A stretch of 64,000 nt of DNA, from contig CP064987.1 of the NCBI GenBank assembly GCA_016699835.1, positions 1,302,001 through 1,366,000 on the forward strand, written 5' to 3'. The notes under the pieces were generated by a model that was not told the DNA's origin, did not search any database, and was given only the letters and a program-made list of their open reading frames with translations. Shown here in pieces: positions 7,430-16,060 of this stretch (position 1 is the first letter of the stretch; the number at the start of each line of letters is the position of its first letter). A program made the translations under genes and the position numbers. The stretch is from Phycisphaerales bacterium. GTDB taxonomy: Bacteria; Planctomycetota; Phycisphaerae; Phycisphaerales; UBA1924.

Positions 7430-9211
7430 CTACAGCGCCTTGTCGGGCCGCCAGTTCTGGGCGATGGGGTGGCGTCGGCCTATGCCGAAGGCGACGGTGG
7501 TGACCTTCAGCCCCACGGCCGTCTGCTTGCGCTTGTATTCCGAGACATCGATCAGGCGAACGATGCGCGAGACGGTCGCGGCGTCGAGGCCGGTGCTCTC
7601 GACAATGTGCCTCGCGTCGAGTTTGTGCTCGACATAGGCCTCGATGATCGCGTCGAGCGCGTCATACGGCGGGAGAGAGTCCTGGTCGGTCTGATCGGGC
7701 CTGAGTTCGGCCGAGGGCGGCTTGGTGATCGTGCGCTCGGGGATCGGTGCTTCGGCGAAGCCGAGTGTCGTGTGGTTGGCGTTGATCCAGCGCGAGAGGG
7801 CGTAGACCTGCTGCTTTCGGACGTCGGCGAGGACGGCGAGGCCGCCATTCATGTCGCCATAGAGCGTGCAGTAGCCGACGGCGAGTTCGGACTTGTTGCC
7901 GGTGGTGAGTACCATGGCCCCCGTTCGATTGGAAATCGCCATCAGGATCGAGCCGCGGATGCGCGATTGCACGTTCTCCTCGGTGATGTCGGGGAGTTTC
8001 TCGCCCAGCGTGGCGTGGTGGAGTTCGCGGAAGGCCGCATCGAGCGTGTGGCGGAAGCCCTCGAAGGGCGGCGCGATGGGCACGACCGGGCACGAGATTC
8101 CAAGTCGTTTCGCGAGGTCGAGCGCGTCGTCGACGCTGTGCGACGACGAGTAGTGGCTCGGCATCGCAACGCCGGTGACGTGGGAGGGCCCGAGTGCCTT
8201 CACTGCGATGGCGGCGGTGAGCGCCGAATCGATCCCGCCGGACAGTCCGATGAGGGCGGACGTGAAGCCGGTCTTGCGGAGGTAGTCGCGCACGCCCAGG
8301 GTCAAGGCGTGGAAGAGGAGTTCTTCATCGGGGGCGTCGATGCCCGCGGCAGGGTGGATCGAAGACTTCGTGCGTGCCGGCGCTCGTTCGTCGGCGGTGC
8401 GGAGGTCGAGATCGAGGATCTCGATCGTGTCGGTGAAGATCGGGCCGGCGTGGAGGAGCGTGGCGTCTGGGGCATAGGCGAGGGCGTGCCCGTCGAAGAT
8501 GAGTTGGTCGTTGCCGCCGAGGGCATTGAGAGACACGACGTGGACGGCATACCGCTTGGCGTGGGCGCGGAGAATCTCGCGATGGCGCGCGCTCTTGCCG
8601 AGGACGAAGGGACTCGCGGAAGGCGCAAGGATGAGTTGGCACCCGGCCTTGGCGATCTCGGCGACGGGGTCGGACGAGTCGTCGTATCGATGCGCAAAGC
8701 CCGCGTCCTCACCTTTCCAGAGATCCTCACAGATGGCGAGGCCGACACGGATGCTTGGGCCGGCGTGGGTGGAAACCTCGACGATGACGTTGCGGCTCCC
8801 AGGCTCGAAGTAGCGGTCCTCGTCAAAGACGTCGTACGTTGGGAGGAGGCGTTTGTCGTAGTAGTCGACCATCGCGTTGTTGGCATAGACAAGGAGGGAG
8901 TTGTGGATCGGCCCGCCGTGGGTGTGGGTTCGCGTGTCCACAGGCAGCGGCACGCCGAAGATCGCGGTGAGGCCCTTGGTTAGGTTCTCGCCGAGCGCCC
9001 GGGCCTCGCGCATGCAGGCCTCGATGAACCCTTGCTGGAGGAGGAGGTCGCGGGGCGGATAGCCGCAGAGCGCGAGTTCGGGGAAGACGATGAGGTCGGC
9101 CTTCTTCGCGCGGGCCTCGTCGAGTCGCGACGCGATCAGCCTCGCATTGCCGGCGATGTCGCCGACGACAGAGTTGATGGGACAGAGCGCGATGCGGATG
9201 GACGTGCTCAT
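7430..9211 (-). CDS. nadE: Glutamine-dependent NAD+ synthetase
   Basis: The 593-residue enzyme amidates nicotinate adenine dinucleotide to NAD+ using ATP and glutamine, the last step of NAD biosynthesis. The N-terminal nitrilase-type glutaminase domain (residues 1-270) shows Glu45 (FPELALCGY), Lys120 (YDKRLLPTYDVFDE) and nucleophile Cys161 (LAICEDLW). The C-terminal synthetase domain has the P-loop SGGIDSALTAA at 324-334 and GNKSELAVGYCTLYGDMNGG, which contacts ATP and NaAD. ATG 9211 is supported by the family N terminus (MSTSIRIALCPINSVVGD); the frame stays open 86 codons upstream inside the neighbouring gene. It overlaps the stop of that gene by 4 bases (ATGA), so the two are translationally coupled. 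Confidence 0.97.
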   Translation of the reverse strand: MSTSIRIALCPINSVVGDIAGNARLIASRLDEARAKKADLIVFPELALCGYPPRDLLLQQGFIEACMREARALGENLTKGLTAIFGVPLPVDTRTHTHGGPIHNSLLVYANNAMVDYYDKRLLPTYDVFDEDRYFEPGSRNVIVEVSTHAGPSIRVGLAICEDLWKGEDAGFAHRYDDSSDPVAEIAKAGCQLILAPSASPFVLGKSARHREILRAHAKRYAVHVVSLNALGGNDQLIFDGHALAYAPDATLLHAGPIFTDTIEILDLDLRTADERAPARTKSSIHPAAGIDAPDEELLFHALTLGVRDYLRKTGFTSALIGLSGGIDSALTAAIAVKALGPSHVTGVAMPSHYSSSHSVDDALDLAKRLGISCPVVPIAPPFEGFRHTLDAAFRELHHATLGEKLPDITEENVQSRIRGSILMAISNRTGAMVLTTGNKSELAVGYCTLYGDMNGGLAVLADVRKQQVYALSRWINANHTTLGFAEAPIPERTITKPPSAELRPDQTDQDSLPPYDALDAIIEAYVEHKLDARHIVESTGLDAATVSRIVRLIDVSEYKRKQTAVGLKVTTVAFGIGRRHPIAQNWRPDKAL

Positions 9212-11415
9212 GGTGCGAGCGGACGAGACGTGCCGACTCCAGCAGGAGATTGGGCGTCGATGGTGCGTGGATCGAGCGTGATGAGCGTGTGGGCGGGATC
9301 CAGGTCGCGCAAGGCGGCGGCGTAATGGAGCGCGAAGGCGCGGACCTCGGCCACGTTCACGCCCGGCGGCGCAAAGCCCGAGCGGTCGAGACGATCGATC
9401 TCGGCCCAGTCGATCAGGATGTGGGTGATCTGATTCGAGTTGAGAGCGGCTGGGTCGAGCGAGGCCCATCGGTCCCAGGTCGTGTTATACATCGTGCCTG
9501 CGGGCTCAAAGAGCGGCGCGGTCCCGCCGAGGAGCGCCAGTCTCGCGTCGTGGAGGTTGAGTTCCTTGGATCGTGCTTCCACAACCTCGCCCGGGGTGAT
9601 GAAGTAGGCCGCGAGCGGTCGCCCCGCGTTCTGCCCCGCGAAGACCCGCACGGCGATCACGCATTGCACAACGATGGGAACCCACAGCACGGCACGGAGC
9701 AGATCACGCGAGGGGCGCGCCGAGCCCGAGTCGATGTCCATGATCTCGCGGATGCGCGCGTACGCCAGGCCGATCAAGCCGATCCCGGGGACCATAAGCG
9801 GGAGGAGGAACCGCGACTGGATGTGCGTGGCGTAGAGCCAGATGAACACCTGGGCGATGAACGCCGCGGAGAGAAGCAGCACGAAGAGCCTGCCGCGCGC
9901 CAGCACGATTCCCAGAACCAATCCGGCGAACGCCAGGGGCCAGAAAGCGCCCCACTGTGGGTGGAGCATCCCTCGATGCACGCCCTGGCGCGCGCCGGCC
10001 CGCGCGGGATTGGAGGCCGTGGTCGCAGGGTCGTTGTCGTCGGCCGTGACCAGCAGCGAGAGGCGATCGACGAACGAGCCGGAGAACTGGTGGGCGTGCT
10101 CGAACCGATGAGCCTGCTCCTGGGTCCAGTGTCCGAGACCAAACGTGCTCGTCATCGCGGGGAAGACGGGATTGCCCGAGGCGCTCGCGTTTCGGGCCAT
10201 CCACGGCGCGAGCAGGAGACAACCCGCGATGACGCCGGGGATCGCGGCCCGGAGCCAGACGCGTGGCGAGAGCGATCCCAAGAGCAGAATCGCCACGGCA
10301 GTGCCTGCGAAGGGAAGGGCGGTGGGCTTCGCGCCGCAGGCTCCGCCAACAAGTATCGCGGCAAAGATGCCCCGCGCCGCGGGAGAAAGACCGGCATCGA
10401 TTGCCGTCATGCACGCGCCGGCGAACAGCGTGAGGACGGCCATCTCGTTGTACGCGAGCGAGCCCACGACGAGCGTCCACGGCGTCGAAAGGAAGAGGAT
10501 CCCCGCCATCCACGCACCGGCAGACGACGTGGCCACGCTCGCCTTGCCCATAATGAGAAGCCGGCGGACCATGCGCGCGACCATCCACGCGCCCTGGAGC
10601 GTGAGCATCGCGTGGAAGATCTGGGCGCTGATGACACCGAGCCCATCCCCGGCGAGAAGGCCCATGCGACCGGCCTCATCCACGCTCGTATTCGCCCCGG
10701 CGAGCAGCCCGATGTGGAGGAACGCGCTCTCGACATAACTCGGGAGATAGGAATAGATATTGTGATCGAGGGGCCTGATCCGCCCGAGCGCCAGCCATTC
10801 CTGCGGGAGTTGCAGGTGGTACGACATCGCGTCGAACCCGCCGAACTCGGAGTTCCAGAGCCACCCGGGCCTGCTCGTCGCGGCCAGGAGCAGTATCGCC
10901 AGCGGGACCGCGCCCAGCATGCCGACGATCAATCGCCCCACAGGCGACGGCCCACGCGAGGCCGACGCGGAAGCATCGTGCGCGTCGAGCGGAGGGAGCG
11001 ACGCCGATCGCCCGTGCCTCGCGCGGACGACAAGGTCAACAGCCAGCAGCACAAGCCCAGCACCCACGACGACCCTCGAGGTGGTGACGCCCAGGACACC
11101 CATGACTCCAAGCCCGTGCGAGAGCGTGAGCGAGAGCGTCAGCCCGACGCAGACGTGCACCGCGGTCCGATCGCTCGCCGCCCGCCAGAACCAGCGGAAC
11201 GGACTCGCGAAGCCCAGGCCGGCCATGACATAGAGCAGCGGCGCCCAGCCGGCAAGGACAAGTCGCTCGAGGCACACTTGCGTCACCGCGAGGCCTTGCG
11301 AGAAGCCGCTGATCTTCTCTGGTACGTCGATTCTGGACGCGCCGACGGAGCCGAGCGCGACCATCGCGATCAGCACGGCGGCGATCCAGGCGACAATCGT
11401 CACGCTTCGACTCAC
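9208..11415 (-). CDS. Polytopic membrane protein, glycosyltransferase-39/87-like
   Basis: This 735-residue protein has about 12 hydrophobic segments (first at residues 6-25) separated by short loops. A periplasmic-type stretch near residues 190-225 contains GFDAMSYHLQLPQEWLALGRI, reminiscent of the acceptor or lipid-sugar loop of GT-C transferases (an Asp followed by YH), and there is a C-terminal soluble domain. That architecture fits ArnT/PMT-like enzymes, which move sugars from polyprenyl phosphates to proteins or lipids on the outer side of the membrane. The match is by architecture rather than by decisive motif. It overlaps nadE by 4 bases, but no functional link is evident. Confidence 0.6.
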   Translation of the reverse strand: MSRSVTIVAWIAAVLIAMVALGSVGASRIDVPEKISGFSQGLAVTQVCLERLVLAGWAPLLYVMAGLGFASPFRWFWRAASDRTAVHVCVGLTLSLTLSHGLGVMGVLGVTTSRVVVGAGLVLLAVDLVVRARHGRSASLPPLDAHDASASASRGPSPVGRLIVGMLGAVPLAILLLAATSRPGWLWNSEFGGFDAMSYHLQLPQEWLALGRIRPLDHNIYSYLPSYVESAFLHIGLLAGANTSVDEAGRMGLLAGDGLGVISAQIFHAMLTLQGAWMVARMVRRLLIMGKASVATSSAGAWMAGILFLSTPWTLVVGSLAYNEMAVLTLFAGACMTAIDAGLSPAARGIFAAILVGGACGAKPTALPFAGTAVAILLLGSLSPRVWLRAAIPGVIAGCLLLAPWMARNASASGNPVFPAMTSTFGLGHWTQEQAHRFEHAHQFSGSFVDRLSLLVTADDNDPATTASNPARAGARQGVHRGMLHPQWGAFWPLAFAGLVLGIVLARGRLFVLLLSAAFIAQVFIWLYATHIQSRFLLPLMVPGIGLIGLAYARIREIMDIDSGSARPSRDLLRAVLWVPIVVQCVIAVRVFAGQNAGRPLAAYFITPGEVVEARSKELNLHDARLALLGGTAPLFEPAGTMYNTTWDRWASLDPAALNSNQITHILIDWAEIDRLDRSGFAPPGVNVAEVRAFALHYAAALRDLDPAHTLITLDPRTIDAQSPAGVGTSRPLAP

Positions 11416-11538
11416 GCGGCCTCCAGCCGTTTGTCACCCACGCCGTCGTTGGATCGTGGGACCGGCGCGAAAAGCATATGACATCGAGGACCGCGTGCCC
11501 GACCGATCGATGGACGCCTCCGGCTACGATCGCGTGTC

Positions 11539-12036
11539 ATGGGCAACGCGCCGACGGAAACCCCGATCGAGATCATGGACCCGCTCTGCGCGGTCTTCCG
11601 AAGGCGCCTGCGCGAGGATGGCCTCAAGTACACCCCCGAGCGGGCACGCCTGCTCGACCTCGTGATGCAGATGGAGGGGATCTTCGATCCCGAGTCGCTC
11701 CTCGCCCACGCGGCACGGACCGGCACGCGCGTCTCCAAGGCGACGCTCTACCGCACGATCCGTCTGCTGCTCGACGCCGGGATCATCCAGCGGGTGCCCC
11801 TCGACGACGAGCACGCCCACTACCACGTGGTCTATGGCAAGGCCCCGAGTGACCTCCTCATCCGCCTCGACACCAACGAGGTCGTCGCGGTCGATCTTCC
11901 GGAGATCACCCGCCTCCGCGACGCCCTCTGCCGGGAGTTGGGGCTTTCGGCGAAGGGTCACTCGCTACAGATCTTTGCCATCAAGGCGCCGGAGTCGGTG
12001 GCGAAACCCCAGGCTCCAAAGCCGGGGCGTCGGTAG
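11539..12036 (+). CDS. Fur-family transcriptional regulator lacking the metal-site cysteines
   Basis: This 165-residue protein has the Fur winged helix at roughly residues 20-90: YTPERARLLDLV at 31-42, and the recognition helix RVSKATLYRTIRLLLDAG at 64-81. It has H-A-H-Y-H at 92-96. Where Fur, Zur and PerR carry HHDHLIC-x-x-C, this protein reads SDLLIRLDT (104-112): both structural zinc cysteines and three histidines are gone. It may therefore respond to something else or work with an altered metal site. It is convergent with an ExbB/ExbD operon, whose last gene overlaps its 3' end by 56 bases. That proximity would suit regulation of TonB-type uptake but is not proof. Confidence 0.8.
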   Translation: MGNAPTETPIEIMDPLCAVFRRRLREDGLKYTPERARLLDLVMQMEGIFDPESLLAHAARTGTRVSKATLYRTIRLLLDAGIIQRVPLDDEHAHYHVVYGKAPSDLLIRLDTNEVVAVDLPEITRLRDALCRELGLSAKGHSLQIFAIKAPESVAKPQAPKPGRR

Positions 12037-12499
12037 GCGATTCTGGTTTCTCGCCCACGCCATCATCGATGCCGAGTTTCGTAACCCCCGCCCGCGCGAT
12101 CCACTCGTGGACGCGCACCACCACGTCGTACGGAACATCAGGGCCGGGCGCGACAAGCACGATCGCCTCGCGTCCGCCCGAGACCGCGATCTCGTCCATG
12201 AGCAGCGCCTCCGCGGCATTGAACGCCACCCGCTCTCGCGCGCCGATCATCACCACCACGCCGCCATCGACCATCTGGAGTCCCACGCGAACCGGCTTGT
12301 GCTCCGGTGGCGGGGCACTCGCATCGGCCGACGCTTTGACGGGGATCGACGTCCCCAGGAACCACTCAGGCCCGAGGACCGCGGCGCTCGCCATGAAGAA
12401 GACCAGAATCACCATGACGACATCGACCATCGGGGTCATGTTCGGGCCATAGTGCAGTTCGTGCACCGCGAGGGCGTTTCGGCGACGCATGGGTCTCAT
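11981..12499 (-). CDS. ExbD/TolR-type biopolymer transport protein (second copy)
   Basis: This 172-residue protein has one N-terminal transmembrane helix (residues 20-40) carrying NMTPMVDVVMVILVFFMA, with the Asp essential for proton-driven ExbD/TolR. A periplasmic domain follows. ATG 12499 overlaps the stop of the preceding exbD by ATGA; ATG 12490 is also possible. The C terminus is Pro-rich and overlaps the convergent Fur-type gene. With ExbB and the other ExbD it should form an inner-membrane motor energising a TonB-like or Tol-like protein. No TonB is encoded nearby. Confidence 0.85.
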   Translation of the reverse strand: MRPMRRRNALAVHELHYGPNMTPMVDVVMVILVFFMASAAVLGPEWFLGTSIPVKASADASAPPPEHKPVRVGLQMVDGGVVVMIGARERVAFNAAEALLMDEIAVSGGREAIVLVAPGPDVPYDVVVRVHEWIARAGVTKLGIDDGVGEKPESPTDAPALEPGVSPPTPAP

Positions 12500-12975
12500 G
12501 GCGTGCCTCCCGCTCCCCCACCACCACCCTCGCCACGCTGGGCGGCGAGTTTGAGCGCGCCCAACCCAGCCTCGCGGCATTCGCCCACGATCCACGAGAG
12601 ATCGCCCCACGCGAGCGTCCGGTCGGCACGCAACTGCACGTCGGGCGTCTCGCCCCTCGTCCGGGCCGACTCCACAAACGCCGCCACGCGCTCGCGGAGC
12701 ATCCCACGCTCGATCGGCACGTTCTCGATCACCACCTTTGGACCGTCGTCGCTCGTGAGCACGTTGATCACCAGACGATCCTCGGGCGCCCGCGTCGCGC
12801 CGACGCCCGTCGTGGGCAACTGCACGCCCGCCGATCGATCGCTCGCCAGGCGGCCCACGATCAGATAGAAAATGATCAGGCACATCACCACGTCAATAAG
12901 CGGCGTGACGTTCACCTTCGCAAAGCCCGCGTGCCCGCGGGCGTGCGGCGAGATTGATCTGAACCGCCGTCGCAC
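12496..12975 (-). CDS. ExbD/TolR-type biopolymer transport protein (first copy)
   Basis: This 159-residue protein has a single N-terminal membrane anchor, with VNVTPLIDVVMCLIIFYLIV around residues 20-40 including the conserved Asp. The periplasmic domain ends in a Gly-rich tail. GTG 12975 is taken as the start: it follows the exbB stop by one base with GGAGCGAG upstream, and the family N terminus (basic, then PLIDV) begins there. The pair of non-identical ExbD genes behind one ExbB is common in planctomycetes and may give a heteromeric stator. Confidence 0.85.
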   Translation of the reverse strand: MRRRFRSISPHARGHAGFAKVNVTPLIDVVMCLIIFYLIVGRLASDRSAGVQLPTTGVGATRAPEDRLVINVLTSDDGPKVVIENVPIERGMLRERVAAFVESARTRGETPDVQLRADRTLAWGDLSWIVGECREAGLGALKLAAQRGEGGGGGAGGTP

Positions 12976-12976
12976 G

Positions 12977-13666
12977 TCAGGCTCGCTCCATCGCTCGCGA
13001 TGCAGCACTCTCGCTCGCGTCCGCCGCCCCCGGATACTTCGCGACAATCTCGGCGACCGCGCCCATGCCTCGCGTGCACAGGCGATCGACCACGCCGCGA
13101 TAGATGCCAAACGCGAGCAGACACGGGATCGCGAGGCACAAACCCAGCAGCGTGTGGAAGAGCGCCTTGGAGATGCCCAGTGACAGATCCGCCGGGCCAG
13201 CCTGTCCGCCCGTCTCACCCAGAGACGTGAATGCGAGGATCATCCCCCACACCGTTCCCGCGAGCCCCACGAGCGGCCCGAGGTTCCCGATCACGTTGAG
13301 CATCTCGATCTTGCGGAACCACCGCGAGGCCTCATCCGACGACGCGATCTCGGCGGCCTCGTGCACGTCATCGCGCGAGTCTGCGAGGAGCGACCTCTGG
13401 AGCACACGCCCCACGAACGATGAGTCGCCCTTCGCGAATGTCCGGAGTTCCTCCCAGCGTCCTGCCTCGGCAAGCCCCTTGGCACGCGACAACGACGCCT
13501 GCGGCACGATGCGGCTCGCGCGGATCTCAAACAGGCACTGAAAGACCACCGCCACGCCCACGACCGATCCCAGAATCAGCAGCACCGTGAACGCATCGAA
13601 AGAGTCCATGAAGAGCGTCCAGGGGTTCGTAGCCGTGCCGACGGCGAGCATGAAGGCGTGCATCAT
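12977..13666 (-). CDS. MotA/TolQ/ExbB proton channel protein
   Basis: The 229-residue protein has a first transmembrane helix at residues 23-45 and a cytoplasmic loop. Two further helices around 125-150 and 165-190 contain the family core IGNLGPLVGLAGTVWGMILAF and ISKALFHTLLGLCLAIPCLLAF. It forms the pentameric proton channel of an ExbBD/TolQR-type motor with the two downstream ExbD subunits. The gene starts 40 bases after tsaE, so thiL-tsaE-exbB-exbD-exbD looks like one transcript. The polymer or ligand it energises is not identified. Confidence 0.9.
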   Translation of the reverse strand: MMHAFMLAVGTATNPWTLFMDSFDAFTVLLILGSVVGVAVVFQCLFEIRASRIVPQASLSRAKGLAEAGRWEELRTFAKGDSSFVGRVLQRSLLADSRDDVHEAAEIASSDEASRWFRKIEMLNVIGNLGPLVGLAGTVWGMILAFTSLGETGGQAGPADLSLGISKALFHTLLGLCLAIPCLLAFGIYRGVVDRLCTRGMGAVAEIVAKYPGAADASESAASRAMERA

Positions 13667-13705
13667 GCCGCGATCGTAGCGACCGGCGTCCTCGCACTCA
13701 TGGCG

Positions 13706-14371
13706 TCATTCCTCGTCGAGATCCTGCTCCTCGATCGCCCGCGTCACGCCATACGACGACGAGAACCACTTGTACAGGTCGGCGTGGCGAAGGCGATCGT
13801 CGGCAAAGGGATACGACGCCGCGGTCGGCGCGACCCACACCCCCGATGATGGACACCGGACCGACTCGCGTTCACGAAGATGCCCAACGCACGGACGACC
13901 GCTCCACGAATCCGGCAGTCGGATCTCCATCTCGCGCGACGACTCGCCGACAGCCCTCAACCGAACCATCGCACACCGGCTCTCGTGCGGCAACGCCTCC
14001 GCGATCCGCTCGGGCCACTCGATGAGCGCGAGCGCGTTCCCGTACGGCACACCCGACGCGTCGAACATCGCATCCCAGCCCATGGTGTCCAGATCGTCGC
14101 TTCCCGCAAGCCGATACGCGTCGATGTGATGGATCACACCCTCGACACCACCGAGACTGCACGGGTATGTGTTCGCGATAACAAACGTCGGGCTGGACGC
14201 CCCGCTTCCTCCCACCGAAAGCGCCCCCGTGAGCGCCCGGGCAAAGGTCGTCTTGCCGGCACCGAGATCGCCCTCGAGGAGCACCACATCACCGAACGCC
14301 AGCACGCTCGCCAGGCCTTGAGCCAGAGCGCCCGTCGCCCCCGGATCGCTCGTCGTGCGTGTGATGATCAC
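13706..14371 (-). CDS. tsaE: tRNA threonylcarbamoyladenosine biosynthesis ATPase
   Basis: TsaE is the ATPase that works with TsaB, TsaC and TsaD to make t6A37 in ANN-decoding tRNAs. The Walker A GDLGAGKTTFARALTGAL lies near residues 34-51, followed by SPTFVIANTYP and HHIDAYRL, all diagnostic. GTG 14371 overlaps the thiL stop (GTGA) and puts the protein at 221 residues. That is about 60 more than usual. The additional C-terminal segment (SWSGRPCVGHLRER onward, ending EEQDLDEE) matches nothing I recognise. Translation coupling with thiL is likely. Confidence 0.9.
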   Translation of the reverse strand: MIITRTTSDPGATGALAQGLASVLAFGDVVLLEGDLGAGKTTFARALTGALSVGGSGASSPTFVIANTYPCSLGGVEGVIHHIDAYRLAGSDDLDTMGWDAMFDASGVPYGNALALIEWPERIAEALPHESRCAMVRLRAVGESSREMEIRLPDSWSGRPCVGHLRERESVRCPSSGVWVAPTAASYPFADDRLRHADLYKWFSSSYGVTRAIEEQDLDEE

Positions 14372-15297
14372 GAGTGATGCTCCCAGCCTTGGCGGGCAAT
14401 GTCCAGCCGCGTGCCATCGTTTCGAAGGAGCGCGCACCCTGTGCCCTCGGCGATGCGCCCGATTCGCGTGATCGCGACTCCGGCGAGACTCGCGGGAACC
14501 TTCGCACCCGCATCGACCGCGAAGAGCAACTCATAGTCCTCGCCGCGCGCGATCGCCGCCAGCACCTCAGGCTCACCAAGCGGGATCGCCAGCTCCTCGA
14601 TCTCGACCGCAACTTCTGACGCGCACGCCAAGCGACCCGCATCGATCCCCAGCCCGTCCGATGTGTCCATCATCGCGTGCAGCGACCCACCCAGCAGATC
14701 CGCCAGAGCCGACGCGACCTCCACGCGTGGCTCAAACTCAAGGTGCCTCCCGCCCCCAGTGCCCGCCTCGAACGACCCGCCGACGACGCCCGTGATATAC
14801 ACCCCATCGCCTCGCCTCGCCCCCGACCGAAGCACCGGACCACACGACGAATGCGGCACGCCCATCACCGACACACCAATCACCATCGGTCCATCAATCG
14901 GGCCAAACGTCGCGATGTCGCCGCCCACGATCGGGCACCGGAATCGCCGCCCCCACTCGTGCACCGCGTCCGCGAGCCGAGTCGCCTCTTCTTGCGTTGT
15001 CGAGCGCGAGAGCGTCACCGTCGCCATCGCCGCGATCGGCCGCCCCACCATCGCCGCGATATCCGAGAGCGGCCTGGCGATCGCCTTCCGCGCAATGAGC
15101 GAGACTTCCGTCCCCTTCGCGAAGTGCACGCCCTCCACGACCTGGTCCGTCTTCAACAACACGCACTCGCCAGACCCGCCATCCCCAACGCGCACCACGG
15201 CACAGTCATCGCCCGGACCAACGACGACACGCGGGAACACCCGCGGGAGATCCCGCGATGCGTTCGCAATATATTGGAGCAGTGTGTCCTCGTGCAC
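14368..15297 (-). CDS. thiL: Thiamine-monophosphate kinase
   Basis: The 309-residue enzyme phosphorylates thiamine monophosphate to the active cofactor thiamine diphosphate. Family motifs are GPGDDCAVV near residue 27, LLKTDQVVEGVHF near 48, the glycine-rich IVGGDI, a MMDTSDGLGIDAGRLA segment that binds Mg-ATP, and GEDYELLFAV near the C terminus. GTG 15297 is chosen because the usual N terminus (E-x-x-L-L-x-x-I) starts there; upstream residues are not family-like. It heads a probable operon with tsaE and the ExbB/ExbD genes. Confidence 0.95.
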   Translation of the reverse strand: MHEDTLLQYIANASRDLPRVFPRVVVGPGDDCAVVRVGDGGSGECVLLKTDQVVEGVHFAKGTEVSLIARKAIARPLSDIAAMVGRPIAAMATVTLSRSTTQEEATRLADAVHEWGRRFRCPIVGGDIATFGPIDGPMVIGVSVMGVPHSSCGPVLRSGARRGDGVYITGVVGGSFEAGTGGGRHLEFEPRVEVASALADLLGGSLHAMMDTSDGLGIDAGRLACASEVAVEIEELAIPLGEPEVLAAIARGEDYELLFAVDAGAKVPASLAGVAITRIGRIAEGTGCALLRNDGTRLDIARQGWEHHS

Positions 15298-15409
15298 GCG
15301 AGAATCGTATCTGCATGCCGCACACACCCACGGTCTCACGCGGCCCATCGCATGAAGCCGATGGAAGCCCGAATCCGTCGGTCATACGGCTACACTGCCC
15401 AAGATTCAC

Positions 15410-16060
15410 ATGAACCGTGTCCACTCAAACCTGGCCGTGGTCGTTGCGAGTCTCGCGAGCATCAGCGGTTGCACCCACACGGGTCGCCGGATCGTGACGC
15501 CACCGATCGAACTTCACGCCATCCCCATCCAATGGGGCGTCGGCGGCAATCGCACAGACACGTTCGGCATCAGCGACACACAGTGGACGGCCATCGAACA
15601 GACCATGCGCGACGGTCACGAGTCCCCCGACGCCGAGCGACGAGCCATCGCCACAACCATCGCCATGATCGAGCAGATCGCGGGGAGGCAAACACCGACC
15701 AACGCCGACCGACGCCGTGGACACAATCAACTGGGTGATCCAGGTCAAATGGACTGCGTCGACGAGTCCTCCAACACCACGCGATATCTCGACCTGCTCG
15801 CCCAGCATGACCTGATCGTGCACCACGACGTGCTCGACCCTGTGTGGCGGGCCAAGATCCTCGTCTTCAACCCCCATCGCACGGCTGTCATCGAGGAACA
15901 CGACACCAAAGAAAACTTCGTCATCGACTCGTGGATGTGGGACAACGGCATGCCACCCGCGGTGCAGCCGCTCTCCGTGTGGCGCCGATACATCGAGCCA
16001 TCACCACCCGAGGCGCACGAAATTCCGAACGCCCCCGGATCGTCTTCCTTTGAGACCTAG
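15410..16060 (+). CDS. Lipoprotein with a Cys-His-Asp pattern
   Basis: This 216-residue protein has a signal peptide ending in the lipobox S-I-S-G-C (Cys21), so it is probably lipid-anchored. Residues GQMDCVDESSNTTRYL (Cys116), NPHRTAVI (His156) and NFVIDSW (Asp173) occur in the order and rough spacing of the catalytic triad of transglutaminase/papain-like folds. This suggests a small cysteine-protease-like or amidase-like domain. That is an inference from pattern only; I do not recognise the family. It converges with the outer-membrane barrel gene that ends at 16057, overlapping it by 4 bases. Confidence 0.65.
   Translation: MNRVHSNLAVVVASLASISGCTHTGRRIVTPPIELHAIPIQWGVGGNRTDTFGISDTQWTAIEQTMRDGHESPDAERRAIATTIAMIEQIAGRQTPTNADRRRGHNQLGDPGQMDCVDESSNTTRYLDLLAQHDLIVHHDVLDPVWRAKILVFNPHRTAVIEEHDTKENFVIDSWMWDNGMPPAVQPLSVWRRYIEPSPPEAHEIPNAPGSSSFET

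Noticed and set aside
9250..11481. 743-codon open frame opposite the membrane protein at 9208-11415
   Set aside because: It is rich in Arg/Glu/Gln/His without motifs, typical antisense of a hydrophobic protein; the sense frame has clear membrane helices.
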